Positions 1 to 7,171 of a stretch of 18,371 bases of DNA are shown here, in pieces; positions within the stretch are counted from its first letter, which is position 1, and every line of letters starts with the position of its first letter. Below the pieces are notes generated by a model that ran no database searches, was not told where the DNA came from, and saw nothing but the letters and a program-made list of their open reading frames with translations. Position numbers and translations under genes: made by a program. This stretch comes from Treponema sp. UBA937. GTDB taxonomy: Bacteria; Spirochaetota; Spirochaetia; Treponematales; Breznakiellaceae. Where the stretch lies: positions 1-18,371 of the forward strand of contig DBDH01000046.1 in NCBI GenBank assembly GCA_002293455.1, given 5' to 3'.

Positions 1-79
1 ATCTCTTTTTAATCAGCGTTGCCTTAACGATTTTATCAGCAATGTTGAAAGCGGGGCTTTCCTCTAAATTCTTTCCCAT
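1..79 (-). CDS. N-terminus of an unidentified leftward gene, cut by the window edge
   Basis: Reading leftward from an ATG at 79, the frame stays open for 26 codons to the window edge (it begins MGKNLEESPAFNIADK and goes on to a lysine/arginine-rich end). A strong Shine-Dalgarno (AAGGAG, about 8 nt before the ATG) and a well-formed promoter at 154-182 support translation. Too little is visible to name a family. A divergent Xre-type regulator across a short shared control region is a common arrangement in restriction-modification, toxin-antitoxin and prophage loci, so an accessory function is possible, but this is inference. Bases 11-23 resemble the terminal repeat of the element at 14801-14952, so part of this frame may overlap repeat-derived DNA. 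Confidence 0.55.
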   Translation of the reverse strand, partial: MGKNLEESPAFNIADKIVKATLIKKR

Positions 80-153
80 AAATATTACTCCTTCTATGAT
101 CAAATCTCAAAAAAAGTATGTAAATTCAAAATATTCGGTATTACCGATATTTC

Positions 154-182
154 ATACTATTATCTGTTTGATATTTTGTCAA
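154..182 (-). promoter_or_regulatory. Promoter of the leftward gene (start at 79)
   Basis: On the minus strand a perfect -35 TTGACA (182-177) and a -10 TAGTAT (159-154, 4 of 6 matches) are separated by 17 bp. The predicted start of transcription is near 147, at the edge of a 13-bp palindrome (135-147). Binding there would be expected to block this promoter. Confidence 0.6.
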
Positions 183-196
183 GCTAATAGTAAAAA
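168..196 (+). promoter_or_regulatory. Promoter of the xre-type regulator
   Basis: A -35 TTGATA (168-173) and a -10 TAAAAA (191-196) are 17 bp apart. The start of transcription would be near 203, giving a short leader with an AAGG Shine-Dalgarno at 207-210 before the ATG at 220. It overlaps the divergent promoter, so the two probably compete. Confidence 0.45.
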
Positions 197-219
197 TATT
201 CGGTATAAGGTAATAATTT

Positions 220-534
220 ATGGAAGAACAGGAACTTAGAGGCATATTAGGCAATAATATTAAACGTTGTCGATTGAAAAATAATCTCTCCCAACTTGCC
301 CTAGCCGAAAAAGTAGATATTTCAACCAACTTTTTAAGTGATATTGAGCGATGTAAAGCATGGATTTCGCCAAATACGTTGGTAAAACTGGCTGCTGTGT
401 TAAATATTGAACCGTATGAACTTTTTAAATCAGACGCACTCTTATCAAACGAAGAAAAAAGTATTTTTCAGCATTATTCTGATGAAAATCTAAAAGCAGT
501 ATTAAGCCTGATTAACCAATTACGTGAAAAATAA
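220..534 (+). CDS. Xre-family helix-turn-helix transcriptional regulator
   Basis: A 104-residue protein with a classic Cro/CI-type helix-turn-helix over residues 11-67. The recognisable family spacing is N-N-I-K-R-x-R near residue 12, LSQLALAEK at 23-31, and STNFLSDIER followed by SPNTLVKLAAVLNI. A short C-terminal helix (about 76-104) may mediate dimerisation. It is the usual length for a stand-alone phage-repressor, antitoxin or restriction-modification controller protein. It is transcribed away from the truncated gene at 1-79 and shares an operator-bearing control region with it, so autoregulation is likely. The gene looks AT-rich compared with tex next door, which is consistent with acquisition. 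It converges on tex, leaving 84 bp in which I see no clear terminator hairpin. Confidence 0.85.
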   Translation: MEEQELRGILGNNIKRCRLKNNLSQLALAEKVDISTNFLSDIERCKAWISPNTLVKLAAVLNIEPYELFKSDALLSNEEKSIFQHYSDENLKAVLSLINQLREK

Positions 535-618
535 GTATCACTTTCTATTTTTTGCATAAGCCGCAAACCTGCGTACATCTCACCAACCCAGCAAAATATA
601 CGCAAGTTTATAGTTCCC

Positions 619-2994
619 CTACTTCTTCATCTTCTTAAACGCTTCCGCAAAGGGGTTGTACATGGTTCCGTCATCATCTTTGTTTGATGTAAAACTTTTT
701 TCGCGCGGCTGGAAATTCGGCTTTGAGCCGGAATCTTTGGGTCTGTTCTGAGCGGGGGCTTTGTCTCCGTCTTTTCTGACGACAACAACTTTCTGTTTGC
801 CTGCCTTCCCGCCCTCCGGCTGCTTTGCGGTTTCCGAAGCGGAGGCTTGGGATTTTCTGGAAAGGCTGATGCGCCGGCGGTCCATATCAAGGCCGATGAT
901 GCGGAACTCCATGACATCGCCGACTTTGACGATGCTCATGGGGTCTTTGACAAAGTTATCGCTCAATTCGGAAATATGGATAAGGGCGGTTTCTTTAATG
1001 CCAAGATCAACAAAAGCGCCGAAATCCACGACGTTCTTTATTTTTCCGGTGATCATCATTCCTTCACTGAGGTCTTCAAAGGTCATCACGCCTTTCTGCA
1101 TGATCGGTTTTGGGTAGCCGTCGCGGGGGTCGCGGTTAGGTTTCTTGAGTTCTTCCACAATATCGTGGAGGGTTGTGTCGCCGACCTTATGTTTCTCTTT
1201 CAGCGTTGCGGCTTCGCCCGCGCCAAGATTTCCTGTCGTGGTGATCGTCTGCCGGATAAGCCGCGCGATCTCGTAGTTTTCCGGGTGAACCCAGGTGTTG
1301 TCCAAAGGTTCCGCCGATTCGGGAATCTTGAGGAAGCCCGCGCATTGTTCATAGCTTTTCGGGCCCATGCCGGGAACGGATGTCAGTTCCTCGCGTGAAG
1401 AAATCTTTCCTTTTTCATCCCGGTACTTTACGATCTTCTTTGCCAGGGAACTGTTGATTCCCGAAACATATTTCAACAGCGAAACCGACGCGGTGTTGAG
1501 GTTGACTCCGACGTTGTTTACAACAGATGAAACTACTTCATCAAGTGATTCGGACAGTTTTTTCTGGTTTACATCGTGCTGATACAGCCCGACGCCTATC
1601 GACTTAGGATCGATCTTTACAAGTTCGGAAAGCGGGTCTTGGAGCCTGCGGCCAATTGAGATGGCTCCGCGGATGGTTAAATCGAGTTCGGGGAATTCCT
1701 CCCGCGCGATATCGCTGGCGGAATAAACGGACGCGCCGTCTTCATCAACAACGGTATACAAAACTTCCAGGTTGTTATCGGTAATCACCTGAGACACGAT
1801 TTCCTGCACTTCTTTTGTTCCGGTTCCGTTCCCAATGGCGATAAGCTGAATCGTATAATCCTTCACGCTGTCCAGAATCAGCTTTTTGGCTTCTTCGATT
1901 TTATGATTATAGATAACAAAGTGATGCAGATACTTTCCCGTGTCATCGAGGAGCGCGCACTTGGTTCCGGTTCTGATGCCGGGGTCAATTCCCAAAACAC
2001 GGGTCCCCTTGATAGGCTGCTGCATCAGCAAATTCTTGAGGTTTTGGCTGAACACCGAAATGCCGTGATCATCGGCTTCATCGCCTTGATCGCCCCGGAG
2101 TTCCCGGATGACGGCAGGAGACAAAAGCCGTTTGAGGCCGTCTTCAACCGCGGTTTTATGATAATCATTGTTGATGGTATATTTCCGCTGCAAAAGTTCA
2201 GCGCCGGTATTTTCATCCACATCGATAGTAACATCGAGGATTTTTTCCCGTTCGCCGCGGTTGATCGCGAGGACACGGTGCGGTTTAATCTGGGAAAGAG
2301 GTTCGGTGTAATCCCAGTACATCTGATACGTTGATGTCTTTTTGGCTTCATCATCGCCGATGCCTTTAACGATAACCTTACCATCGGCAAGATAAAACTT
2401 CTTGATGTCCGCGCGGTTTTCAGGGTCTTGGGAAACTCTTTCCGCAAGAATATCCATCGCTCCCTGGAGGGCGTCTTCGGCTGTTGCAACCGACAGTTCG
2501 GGGTTCTCAGTGTTATCGATTACAAACTCCGCGGCCTTGGCTTTAACAGCCTCGCCATCGAGTTCAAGCATGGCATCCGCAAGGGGTTCAAGTCCCTTCT
2601 CCTGCGCAAGCATCCCGCGGGTTTTCTTCTTGCGTTTGTAGGGCGCGTATATATCTTCAAGTTCTGTTAAGGTCGCGGCTTTCATGATATTATCGTAAAG
2701 CGCTTCGCTCAGTTTCCCCTGATCAAAAATCCCCCGGACAATTTCCAAGCGCCGGGTTTCAAGGTTCTTTCCGCTCGTAAAGAGATGATCAATATCGCGG
2801 ACCTGCACTTCATCCAAACTTCCTGTGGCTTCTTTCCGGTACCGGGCGATAAAAGGCACGGTGCTTCCTTCGTTAAGGAGCCCAATCACGGCGGAAACCT
2901 GATTCAGGTTTACACTCAATTTTTCCGCCATACGCTTCATCAGCGCGATTTCATTGACCGTAAGGCCGTCAATATATTCTTTCGTTAATTCCAT
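619..2994 (-). CDS. tex: Tex-type RNA-binding transcriptional accessory protein
   Basis: A Tex/YqgF-like protein of 791 residues from the chosen start. The N-terminal Tex domain carries EGSTVPFIARYRKEATGSLD (43-62). A YqgF/RNase H-like domain follows from about 331 (RVLGIDPGIRTG). Helix-hairpin-helix motifs lie at about 495-560 (GINSSLAKKIVKYR, VPGMGPKSYEQCAG), and an S1 RNA-binding domain at about 643-713 (GKIKNVVDFGAFVDLG...LIHISEL). Family members bind nucleic acid and act on transcription and stalled elongation complexes in the cytoplasm. The last 75 or so residues form a basic, low-complexity tail. I start at the ATG at 2994, because residues MELTKEY onward fit the family; the frame is open to a TTG at 3048, adding 18 hydrophobic and basic residues with no better support. 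Neither start has a strong Shine-Dalgarno. Confidence 0.95.
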   Translation of the reverse strand: MELTKEYIDGLTVNEIALMKRMAEKLSVNLNQVSAVIGLLNEGSTVPFIARYRKEATGSLDEVQVRDIDHLFTSGKNLETRRLEIVRGIFDQGKLSEALYDNIMKAATLTELEDIYAPYKRKKKTRGMLAQEKGLEPLADAMLELDGEAVKAKAAEFVIDNTENPELSVATAEDALQGAMDILAERVSQDPENRADIKKFYLADGKVIVKGIGDDEAKKTSTYQMYWDYTEPLSQIKPHRVLAINRGEREKILDVTIDVDENTGAELLQRKYTINNDYHKTAVEDGLKRLLSPAVIRELRGDQGDEADDHGISVFSQNLKNLLMQQPIKGTRVLGIDPGIRTGTKCALLDDTGKYLHHFVIYNHKIEEAKKLILDSVKDYTIQLIAIGNGTGTKEVQEIVSQVITDNNLEVLYTVVDEDGASVYSASDIAREEFPELDLTIRGAISIGRRLQDPLSELVKIDPKSIGVGLYQHDVNQKKLSESLDEVVSSVVNNVGVNLNTASVSLLKYVSGINSSLAKKIVKYRDEKGKISSREELTSVPGMGPKSYEQCAGFLKIPESAEPLDNTWVHPENYEIARLIRQTITTTGNLGAGEAATLKEKHKVGDTTLHDIVEELKKPNRDPRDGYPKPIMQKGVMTFEDLSEGMMITGKIKNVVDFGAFVDLGIKETALIHISELSDNFVKDPMSIVKVGDVMEFRIIGLDMDRRRISLSRKSQASASETAKQPEGGKAGKQKVVVVRKDGDKAPAQNRPKDSGSKPNFQPREKSFTSNKDDDGTMYNPFAEAFKKMKK

Positions 2995-3070
2995 ATGACG
3001 GTATTTTATCAAAGCATGAAAAAGTTTTCCAGAGAGATAAAAATACAATGAACGTTCTGATCCTCTGTGT

Positions 3071-3076
3071 ATTATA
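3071..3076 (-). promoter_or_regulatory. Possible -10 element upstream of tex
   Basis: A perfect TATAAT lies on the minus strand at 3076-3071, in the gap between the EamA transporter stop and tex. No good -35 lies 16-18 bp upstream (AAGAAA at best), so the call rests on the -10 alone. If real, tex has its own transcript starting near 3064. Confidence 0.35.
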
Positions 3077-3084
3077 TTGTTTAA

Positions 3085-4026
3085 TTACTCAACTTTCTTC
3101 TTTCCCTCAAGCATAGCAAGATACACACCCGCAAGAACCAAAACCGCGCCTATCCATTGAAGTACGCTGAGCCTGTCTCCAAGCAGAAAAAAACCGAAAA
3201 TTACGGTAACGACAGGGATAAGATTGATGAACATTGCCGCAGCACTTACTCCAAGACAGCCCATCGACATGGCGTAGAACCAATACGCCAAGGCTGAACA
3301 GCAAATGCCAAGGAAAACGACATGCATCCATACCTCAGGCGTCGGGCTGCCCCATCGGGACATTTCGGTTAAAGCAAAAGGAATGAACCCGATGAATCCA
3401 AAGAAGGACTGCCAGAATACGATATAAATCCTTGACCGTTTTGAAAACAGTTTCCTTGTCAAAAAGGAATAGAAGACCCAACTGACTGCCGATCCCAGCA
3501 TATACAAATAACCCGCGACGCTTCCGGAAATAACGAAAGAAGCTCCAACCACAAACCAAACGCCAATCACCGATACAAAGGCGCCTATCCAGTTCCGGGC
3601 GCTCAGGGTGTTCCTTTTCGGAAGCGCCGCGTCAGGATTCTCCGCCGCTTTTTTCTTTGCCCGCTTATACAGAATCACATCACCAATGTATTCAGCTATC
3701 ATCGTAAGAACCGGAACCGCGGCCACAATGATTGACGCTTCGGACGCGCTTACTTTTGAGATGCCGGTATTTTCAAAATAAAAGTAAAGGGTAACGCCGC
3801 TGACTGCCGCTCCGCAAAGCCAGGGAATGTCCGCAAGAACCAGGCGTTCTTTTGGGGCCAGTTTTAATTTGAGGAAATAGAGAAACAGCAAAGCGACGGC
3901 AAAACGTATCATCCCCAAAGTCATGGGCGGAAACACCGCGACAGAAACTTTTATCGATATAAAAGAGAATCCCCAAAACAAAACACAGATGATAATAGCG
4001 ATTAACCCTTTTCTCTTGTCAGTCAT
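3085..4026 (-). CDS. EamA-family (DMT superfamily) membrane exporter
   Basis: A 313-residue, very hydrophobic protein with the ten-helix, two-repeat plan of the drug/metabolite transporter superfamily. The first EamA repeat starts with the typical LFWGFSFISIKVSV segment. The second follows a charged cytoplasmic loop (KRAKKKAAENPDAALPKRN) and runs from about residue 165 (NWIGAFVSVIGVWFVVGAS) to a lysine-rich tail. EamA proteins usually export amino acids, metabolites or drugs across the inner membrane; the substrate cannot be told from sequence. No Shine-Dalgarno is evident. A candidate promoter at 4033-4061 would place the transcript start almost at the ATG, so translation could be leaderless. 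Confidence 0.9.
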   Translation of the reverse strand: MTDKRKGLIAIIICVLFWGFSFISIKVSVAVFPPMTLGMIRFAVALLFLYFLKLKLAPKERLVLADIPWLCGAAVSGVTLYFYFENTGISKVSASEASIIVAAVPVLTMIAEYIGDVILYKRAKKKAAENPDAALPKRNTLSARNWIGAFVSVIGVWFVVGASFVISGSVAGYLYMLGSAVSWVFYSFLTRKLFSKRSRIYIVFWQSFFGFIGFIPFALTEMSRWGSPTPEVWMHVVFLGICCSALAYWFYAMSMGCLGVSAAAMFINLIPVVTVIFGFFLLGDRLSVLQWIGAVLVLAGVYLAMLEGKKKVE

Positions 4027-4032
4027 GCTGGG

Positions 4033-4061
4033 ATCGTAATTTATTTACGGATAATTAACAA
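4033..4061 (-). promoter_or_regulatory. Candidate promoter of the EamA gene, possibly leaderless
   Basis: On the minus strand TTGTTA (4061-4056) and TACGAT (4038-4033) are 17 bp apart; each is a partial match. The start would fall at about 4026-4027, on the ATG itself. An alternative reading, TTGTTC with TAAATA, lies a few bases upstream. Both leave no room for a recognisable ribosome-binding site. Confidence 0.3.
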
Positions 4062-4151
4062 GCAGAACAAAGATTAATGTTTCGTTCATCCTCTTGCCAT
4101 TTCATAACTGAATTCTCCGCAAAAATTGGGAGAAACTTCCTCTGATTCCAA

Positions 4152-4766
4152 CTAATTGAATAATTCGCTTAGAAATATTTTAATCTCGTTGTAACATTGA
4201 TGAGTAAAATCCCAAACACCTTGCCGTGCGGCAAGTCCTAAAGAATTAACGAGGGGAATTTGTGTTGATAAATAAGCCAGCATTTCTGCTTTGGGTAAAT
4301 TATATCGATCTCTATCAATTTTGCTCTCATAGCATTTTGTAAAGCTTTCAACACAATTAAAAATATCCGTTCCCCTTACAGAAGAAATGCATAAATCTTC
4401 CAACATGCCGCAATCATGATTGTTCGGCATAATAAAAATTTTTGCCTTTACGCCATTATTTTCAGCAATCTCCGAAGTTTTAACCGGGCAAGGTAAATCA
4501 TATTTTTTCAATACAGTACAAATACTTTGAAAAGCCGATTCTGCTTCATGATCTTCTGCATCCCGTACAAAACCGATATTTTTTATTTTGGCTAAAGCTC
4601 CTTCTGATTGAATGTATAGAGACAATGTTTTGTCAAATTTATCTTTACCGCCGACATCAATAACTTGAACATCGGCTATCTCTAGATTTTTTAATAAAGC
4701 CTCAAAGAAATTCTTTTCATCTTTACCTTCCACAGCCAAAACATTTTCTTTTTCTATTTTCTCCAT
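4152..4766 (-). CDS. DUF3226-type TOPRIM-like protein, putative nuclease or effector partner of the adjacent ATPase
   Basis: A 204-residue protein with the acidic pattern of a TOPRIM-like fold. E13 lies in the opening VLAVEGKDEKNFF, a DAED cluster (69-72) follows a hydrophobic strand (IGFVRDAED), and E123-D124 lie in GMLEDL. This pattern and length fit DUF3226, a TOPRIM-like family often beside AAA ATPases. TOPRIM domains in OLD, GajA and AriB proteins bind metal and act on nucleic acid, but a catalytic role here is inferred. It is the second gene of a cassette, 12 bp after the ATPase stop, with only a weak ribosome-binding site (GGTAGG region), which suggests translational coupling. It is AT-rich like its partner. 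I see no transmembrane segment or signal peptide. Confidence 0.75.
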   Translation of the reverse strand: MEKIEKENVLAVEGKDEKNFFEALLKNLEIADVQVIDVGGKDKFDKTLSLYIQSEGALAKIKNIGFVRDAEDHEAESAFQSICTVLKKYDLPCPVKTSEIAENNGVKAKIFIMPNNHDCGMLEDLCISSVRGTDIFNCVESFTKCYESKIDRDRYNLPKAEMLAYLSTQIPLVNSLGLAARQGVWDFTHQCYNEIKIFLSELFN

Positions 4767-4778
4767 AAGACACCAAAC

Positions 4779-5843
4779 CTACCGCATCTCTATAATATTA
4801 TCTATACCAGTGGCGATCATCTCGGCTGAATATTCAAACACCCGATGTTTATCATCTTGCTTCTCAATACGATAAAGACGAATATCATCAGATTCCTGAT
4901 TGCTCTCCTCGTATGAAGAAACCAACGCATCTATACATTCATTTGAATGTGTTGTAGCAAATAATTGTACATTGTACACTTCCGCGGCTTTCAATAGTGC
5001 TTTCCACAAAGTTTTTAAGGTTGAATAATGCAGACCGTTTTCTATTTCATCAATCAGCAAAACGCCGCCTTGCACATCAGAAACCGCGGCTATCATCGAA
5101 AGTATTCGGCGAATGCCATCACCCATAATATTTATTGGGAGCAGTTTATCAAGACCAATGTCTATATAAATCATTCCCATATCACCCATTTGCATATCTG
5201 ATATTTTTGGATCTATTTCTTTAAGAACTTTGATAATTCCTCTCATTTGTTTGTTAACAAGCAGTTTATTGATTCTCTGAGGCAGCATGGCCATAGAATG
5301 TTTAGTAGAATGAAAAGAACATCTTAGTTTTTCTCTATAGTGATTTGAAATGTTCACTATATTTTCTGACAAAGAAATTTCTGATATAAATTTTTCATTG
5401 TTTTTTTCTTCTGTAAATTCAAAGCAAAGTCCACCAACAACAGGGAAATCATCATCATTCATTGATATTTTGCTTTCTGGAATTAAATTGATTTTCTCAG
5501 TGTTAAAGACTTTTTTATTATACCGAGCGGCATATTTCGGTTTAATAATTAAATCTCTTTTGATACCATCAAGAATTGCATCAATATGAGGATTTTGATT
5601 AAAATCAAGATTACGAAAAATAAAATTAAAACTATCATCATTCCCAAGAATCAAATCTCTAATATTATGTATAGTTATAGGAAGCTGAGGATTTGACATC
5701 CCAGAGATTTGAAACAGAGCTTCCAATACCGTTGTCTTGCCGCAATTATTTCTGCCGGTAAATACATTAACTCGTTTAAAATTATCTATGCACAAATTTT
5801 CAATTGCCCTAAAATTGCTAATACTAATCGAACTATATTTCAT
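4779..5843 (-). CDS. OLD/AriA-like AAA ATPase (AAA_15/AAA_21 type), first gene of a putative defence cassette
   Basis: A 354-residue ABC/SMC-fold ATPase without its own C-terminal TOPRIM domain. It starts with the family's SISNFRAIENLCID strand. Walker A is GRNNCGKTT (30-38), a signature-like MGDGIRR lies at 240-246, Walker B is VLLIDE (261-266) followed by ENGLH, and the switch histidine is in ATTHS (296-300). The residues needed to bind and hydrolyse ATP all appear present. It ends at the family's usual short C-terminal stretch (DNIIEMR). A good Shine-Dalgarno (GGGAG, 8 nt spacing) precedes the ATG. It begins only 18 bp after the symporter stop, with a weak TATATA-type -10 at best, so it may ride on the symporter transcript. 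Composition is strikingly AT-rich next to its neighbours, pointing to horizontal acquisition. Confidence 0.85.
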   Translation of the reverse strand: MKYSSISISNFRAIENLCIDNFKRVNVFTGRNNCGKTTVLEALFQISGMSNPQLPITIHNIRDLILGNDDSFNFIFRNLDFNQNPHIDAILDGIKRDLIIKPKYAARYNKKVFNTEKINLIPESKISMNDDDFPVVGGLCFEFTEEKNNEKFISEISLSENIVNISNHYREKLRCSFHSTKHSMAMLPQRINKLLVNKQMRGIIKVLKEIDPKISDMQMGDMGMIYIDIGLDKLLPINIMGDGIRRILSMIAAVSDVQGGVLLIDEIENGLHYSTLKTLWKALLKAAEVYNVQLFATTHSNECIDALVSSYEESNQESDDIRLYRIEKQDDKHRVFEYSAEMIATGIDNIIEMR

Positions 5844-5861
5844 TTTGTATCTCCCTATTTT

Positions 5862-7094
5862 CTATATAAAGTGCCGAATATCCTTATCTTCCTGAAAGCC
5901 GCTGATCCGGGAAATAACGTAGGCGGCAAATGATGTCAGCGTTATGTCGATGAAGGTTCCAATGGCAATAAGGTAAAAGGCAATCGGCTTTAGAATGAGA
6001 TAGCCGGCTTCAAAGCCGCGGCCGAATCCCATACAGAGAACCGCCAGTACGGTAAAGGCTCCGTCCCCGGGATGATTCGCAATGAGGAAGGATATGAGGA
6101 TCGCTTGCAGCATAATATAGAGATTCGTTTCCATGGGGATTTGCAGACTGGAATAAGAACGGATAATCAATATGAAAGCCACTGCCGCAACCATAGCGCT
6201 TCCCGCCCTGCCGAAGTTTGTAAACAGCGTAATGACAACCGTATTAGCCCGTCTCTGGATTCCCAGGTTTTCTTTGGAATGACGAAGCAGCACCGGAATC
6301 GAAAAGTTAATATCCCCGGAGAAGAATGCCGCCAAAGATGGTGCAATGGAACCATAAAGAATTGCCCAGGGATTTACCCGCGGCTTCAAGAAATAAAGAC
6401 AAAGGGGCAGCATTACAAAACAAAGAACAATGCTGAATATCCCAAGGAGAAGAATGATGTCCCGGTAAACATCAGCTTTAAGCGCCCCGTGAAAAAGGAC
6501 TGCCCAATACGCGCCAAGAACAATAATGACGAACCCCAGCATCTCCGAAAAGAGAGAAGCAATATGATAGAAAATCCGGGAAAGAGAATCGATAATCGAA
6601 ATAACAGGTTTGGTATAAATCTTGTCATACGATAATCCGATTCCCAGAAATAAGGCAAAGATACAAAGCGGAAGAAGATATATTCCGCCGGAACTTAAAA
6701 CCGAAAACATATTGGACGGGAATATCTCAAAGATTCTTTCCCGCAGGTTCAAAGCGACTAATTCCTGCTGTTCTTCCATAAGTATAGGGATTCGAGCCGG
6801 CGGAAAAATATTCGTCACAAGAATTCCCAAAACAACGATACTCGTGGTGCATATTATAATCGAAAAAAAGGTCCGGAAAACCAAGCGCCAAAACTTATTA
6901 TCCTGCCGCAATTCATAAACCGCAATGACGAGGGCAAACAACAAGACAGGAACCAAAACGTAACGGCCTATCTGTATCGCAAAACGGTTAAGCCATTCAA
7001 GAGCCGCTGTCACAGATTGGTTTTCCTCCGGCAAAACAAAGCCGAGAATAACCCCCAATATCGATCCAATTAATAATTTCAGCCAAACCTTCAT
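5862..7094 (-). CDS. Divergent dicarboxylate/amino acid:cation symporter (SDF family)
   Basis: A 410-residue membrane protein following the GltP/DctA plan: an N-terminal KLLIGSILGVILGFVLP helix, further helices, hairpin HP1 (about 253-278, SLAAFFSGDINFSIPVLLR then ENLGI), helix 7, hairpin HP2 (about 333-350) and a final helix with D383. Family members import aspartate, glutamate or C4-dicarboxylates with sodium or protons across the inner membrane. The ion- and substrate-binding motifs are altered: the usual NMDGT of helix 7 reads NFGRAGS (293-299), and HP2 carries ANHPGDGA rather than a glycine-rich GxPGxG. The substrate is therefore uncertain. The start at 7094 begins a typical first helix, though the Shine-Dalgarno is weak (AGG close to the ATG). 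Confidence 0.85.
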   Translation of the reverse strand: MKVWLKLLIGSILGVILGFVLPEENQSVTAALEWLNRFAIQIGRYVLVPVLLFALVIAVYELRQDNKFWRLVFRTFFSIIICTTSIVVLGILVTNIFPPARIPILMEEQQELVALNLRERIFEIFPSNMFSVLSSGGIYLLPLCIFALFLGIGLSYDKIYTKPVISIIDSLSRIFYHIASLFSEMLGFVIIVLGAYWAVLFHGALKADVYRDIILLLGIFSIVLCFVMLPLCLYFLKPRVNPWAILYGSIAPSLAAFFSGDINFSIPVLLRHSKENLGIQRRANTVVITLFTNFGRAGSAMVAAVAFILIIRSYSSLQIPMETNLYIMLQAILISFLIANHPGDGAFTVLAVLCMGFGRGFEAGYLILKPIAFYLIAIGTFIDITLTSFAAYVISRISGFQEDKDIRHFI

Positions 7095-7106
7095 AGCCTA
7101 AGCATA

Positions 7107-7156
7107 CTATGGAAGCACTGTTTTATTCAATGAAGAATAAGTCAATGCTTCCGTAG
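7107..7156. terminator. Long imperfect hairpin, probable terminator after the secreted-protein gene
   Basis: GGAAGCA (7111-7117) pairs with TGCTTCC (7146-7152), extended by CTA/TAG, and an inner stem pairs TTATTC with GAATAA. It lies between the stop of the 7172-7654 gene and the start of the symporter. No U-rich run follows on the minus strand, so termination activity is uncertain. Confidence 0.4.
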
Positions 7157-7171
7157 AGCTTCTTACAATTA

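Larger units (their letters stand above)
128..206. promoter_or_regulatory. Paired operator-like repeats in a divergent control region
   Basis: The 14-bp sequence AAAATATTCGGTAT occurs twice in direct orientation, at 128-141 and 193-206 (65 bp apart). The first copy continues into a palindrome with arms TCGGTA and TACCGA around one central base (135-147). The first copy lies over the predicted leftward start site. The second covers the -10 and start of the rightward xre promoter. This is what is expected of operators for the Xre protein encoded at 220-534, giving self-repression and control of the divergent gene. The repeats and palindrome are seen directly; the regulator assignment is inferred. 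Confidence 0.55.

Noticed and set aside
42..239. Plus-strand 65-codon frame at the left edge
   Set aside because: It runs through the divergent promoters and operators, overlaps the xre start, and has no ribosome-binding site or recognisable sequence.
847..1398. Long plus-strand frames (183 and 118 codons) opposite tex
   Set aside because: They are antisense shadows of a clearly recognisable tex gene and show no family features.
4105..4135. TTCTCC/GGAGAA inverted repeat after the DUF3226 gene
   Set aside because: The stem is only 6 bp with a loop of about 11 nt and no T-run on the relevant strand, so a terminator cannot be supported.
4152..5843. Identification as Gabija, retron or canonical PARIS
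   Set aside because: There is no UvrD-like helicase partner (Gabija) and no reverse transcriptase. The effector matches DUF3226 rather than DUF4435, so only a PARIS/OLD-like label is justified.
5866..5885. ATATTCGG in the symporter gene end as a third Xre operator
   Set aside because: Only 8 bases match and they encode the symporter C-terminus, so chance is likely.
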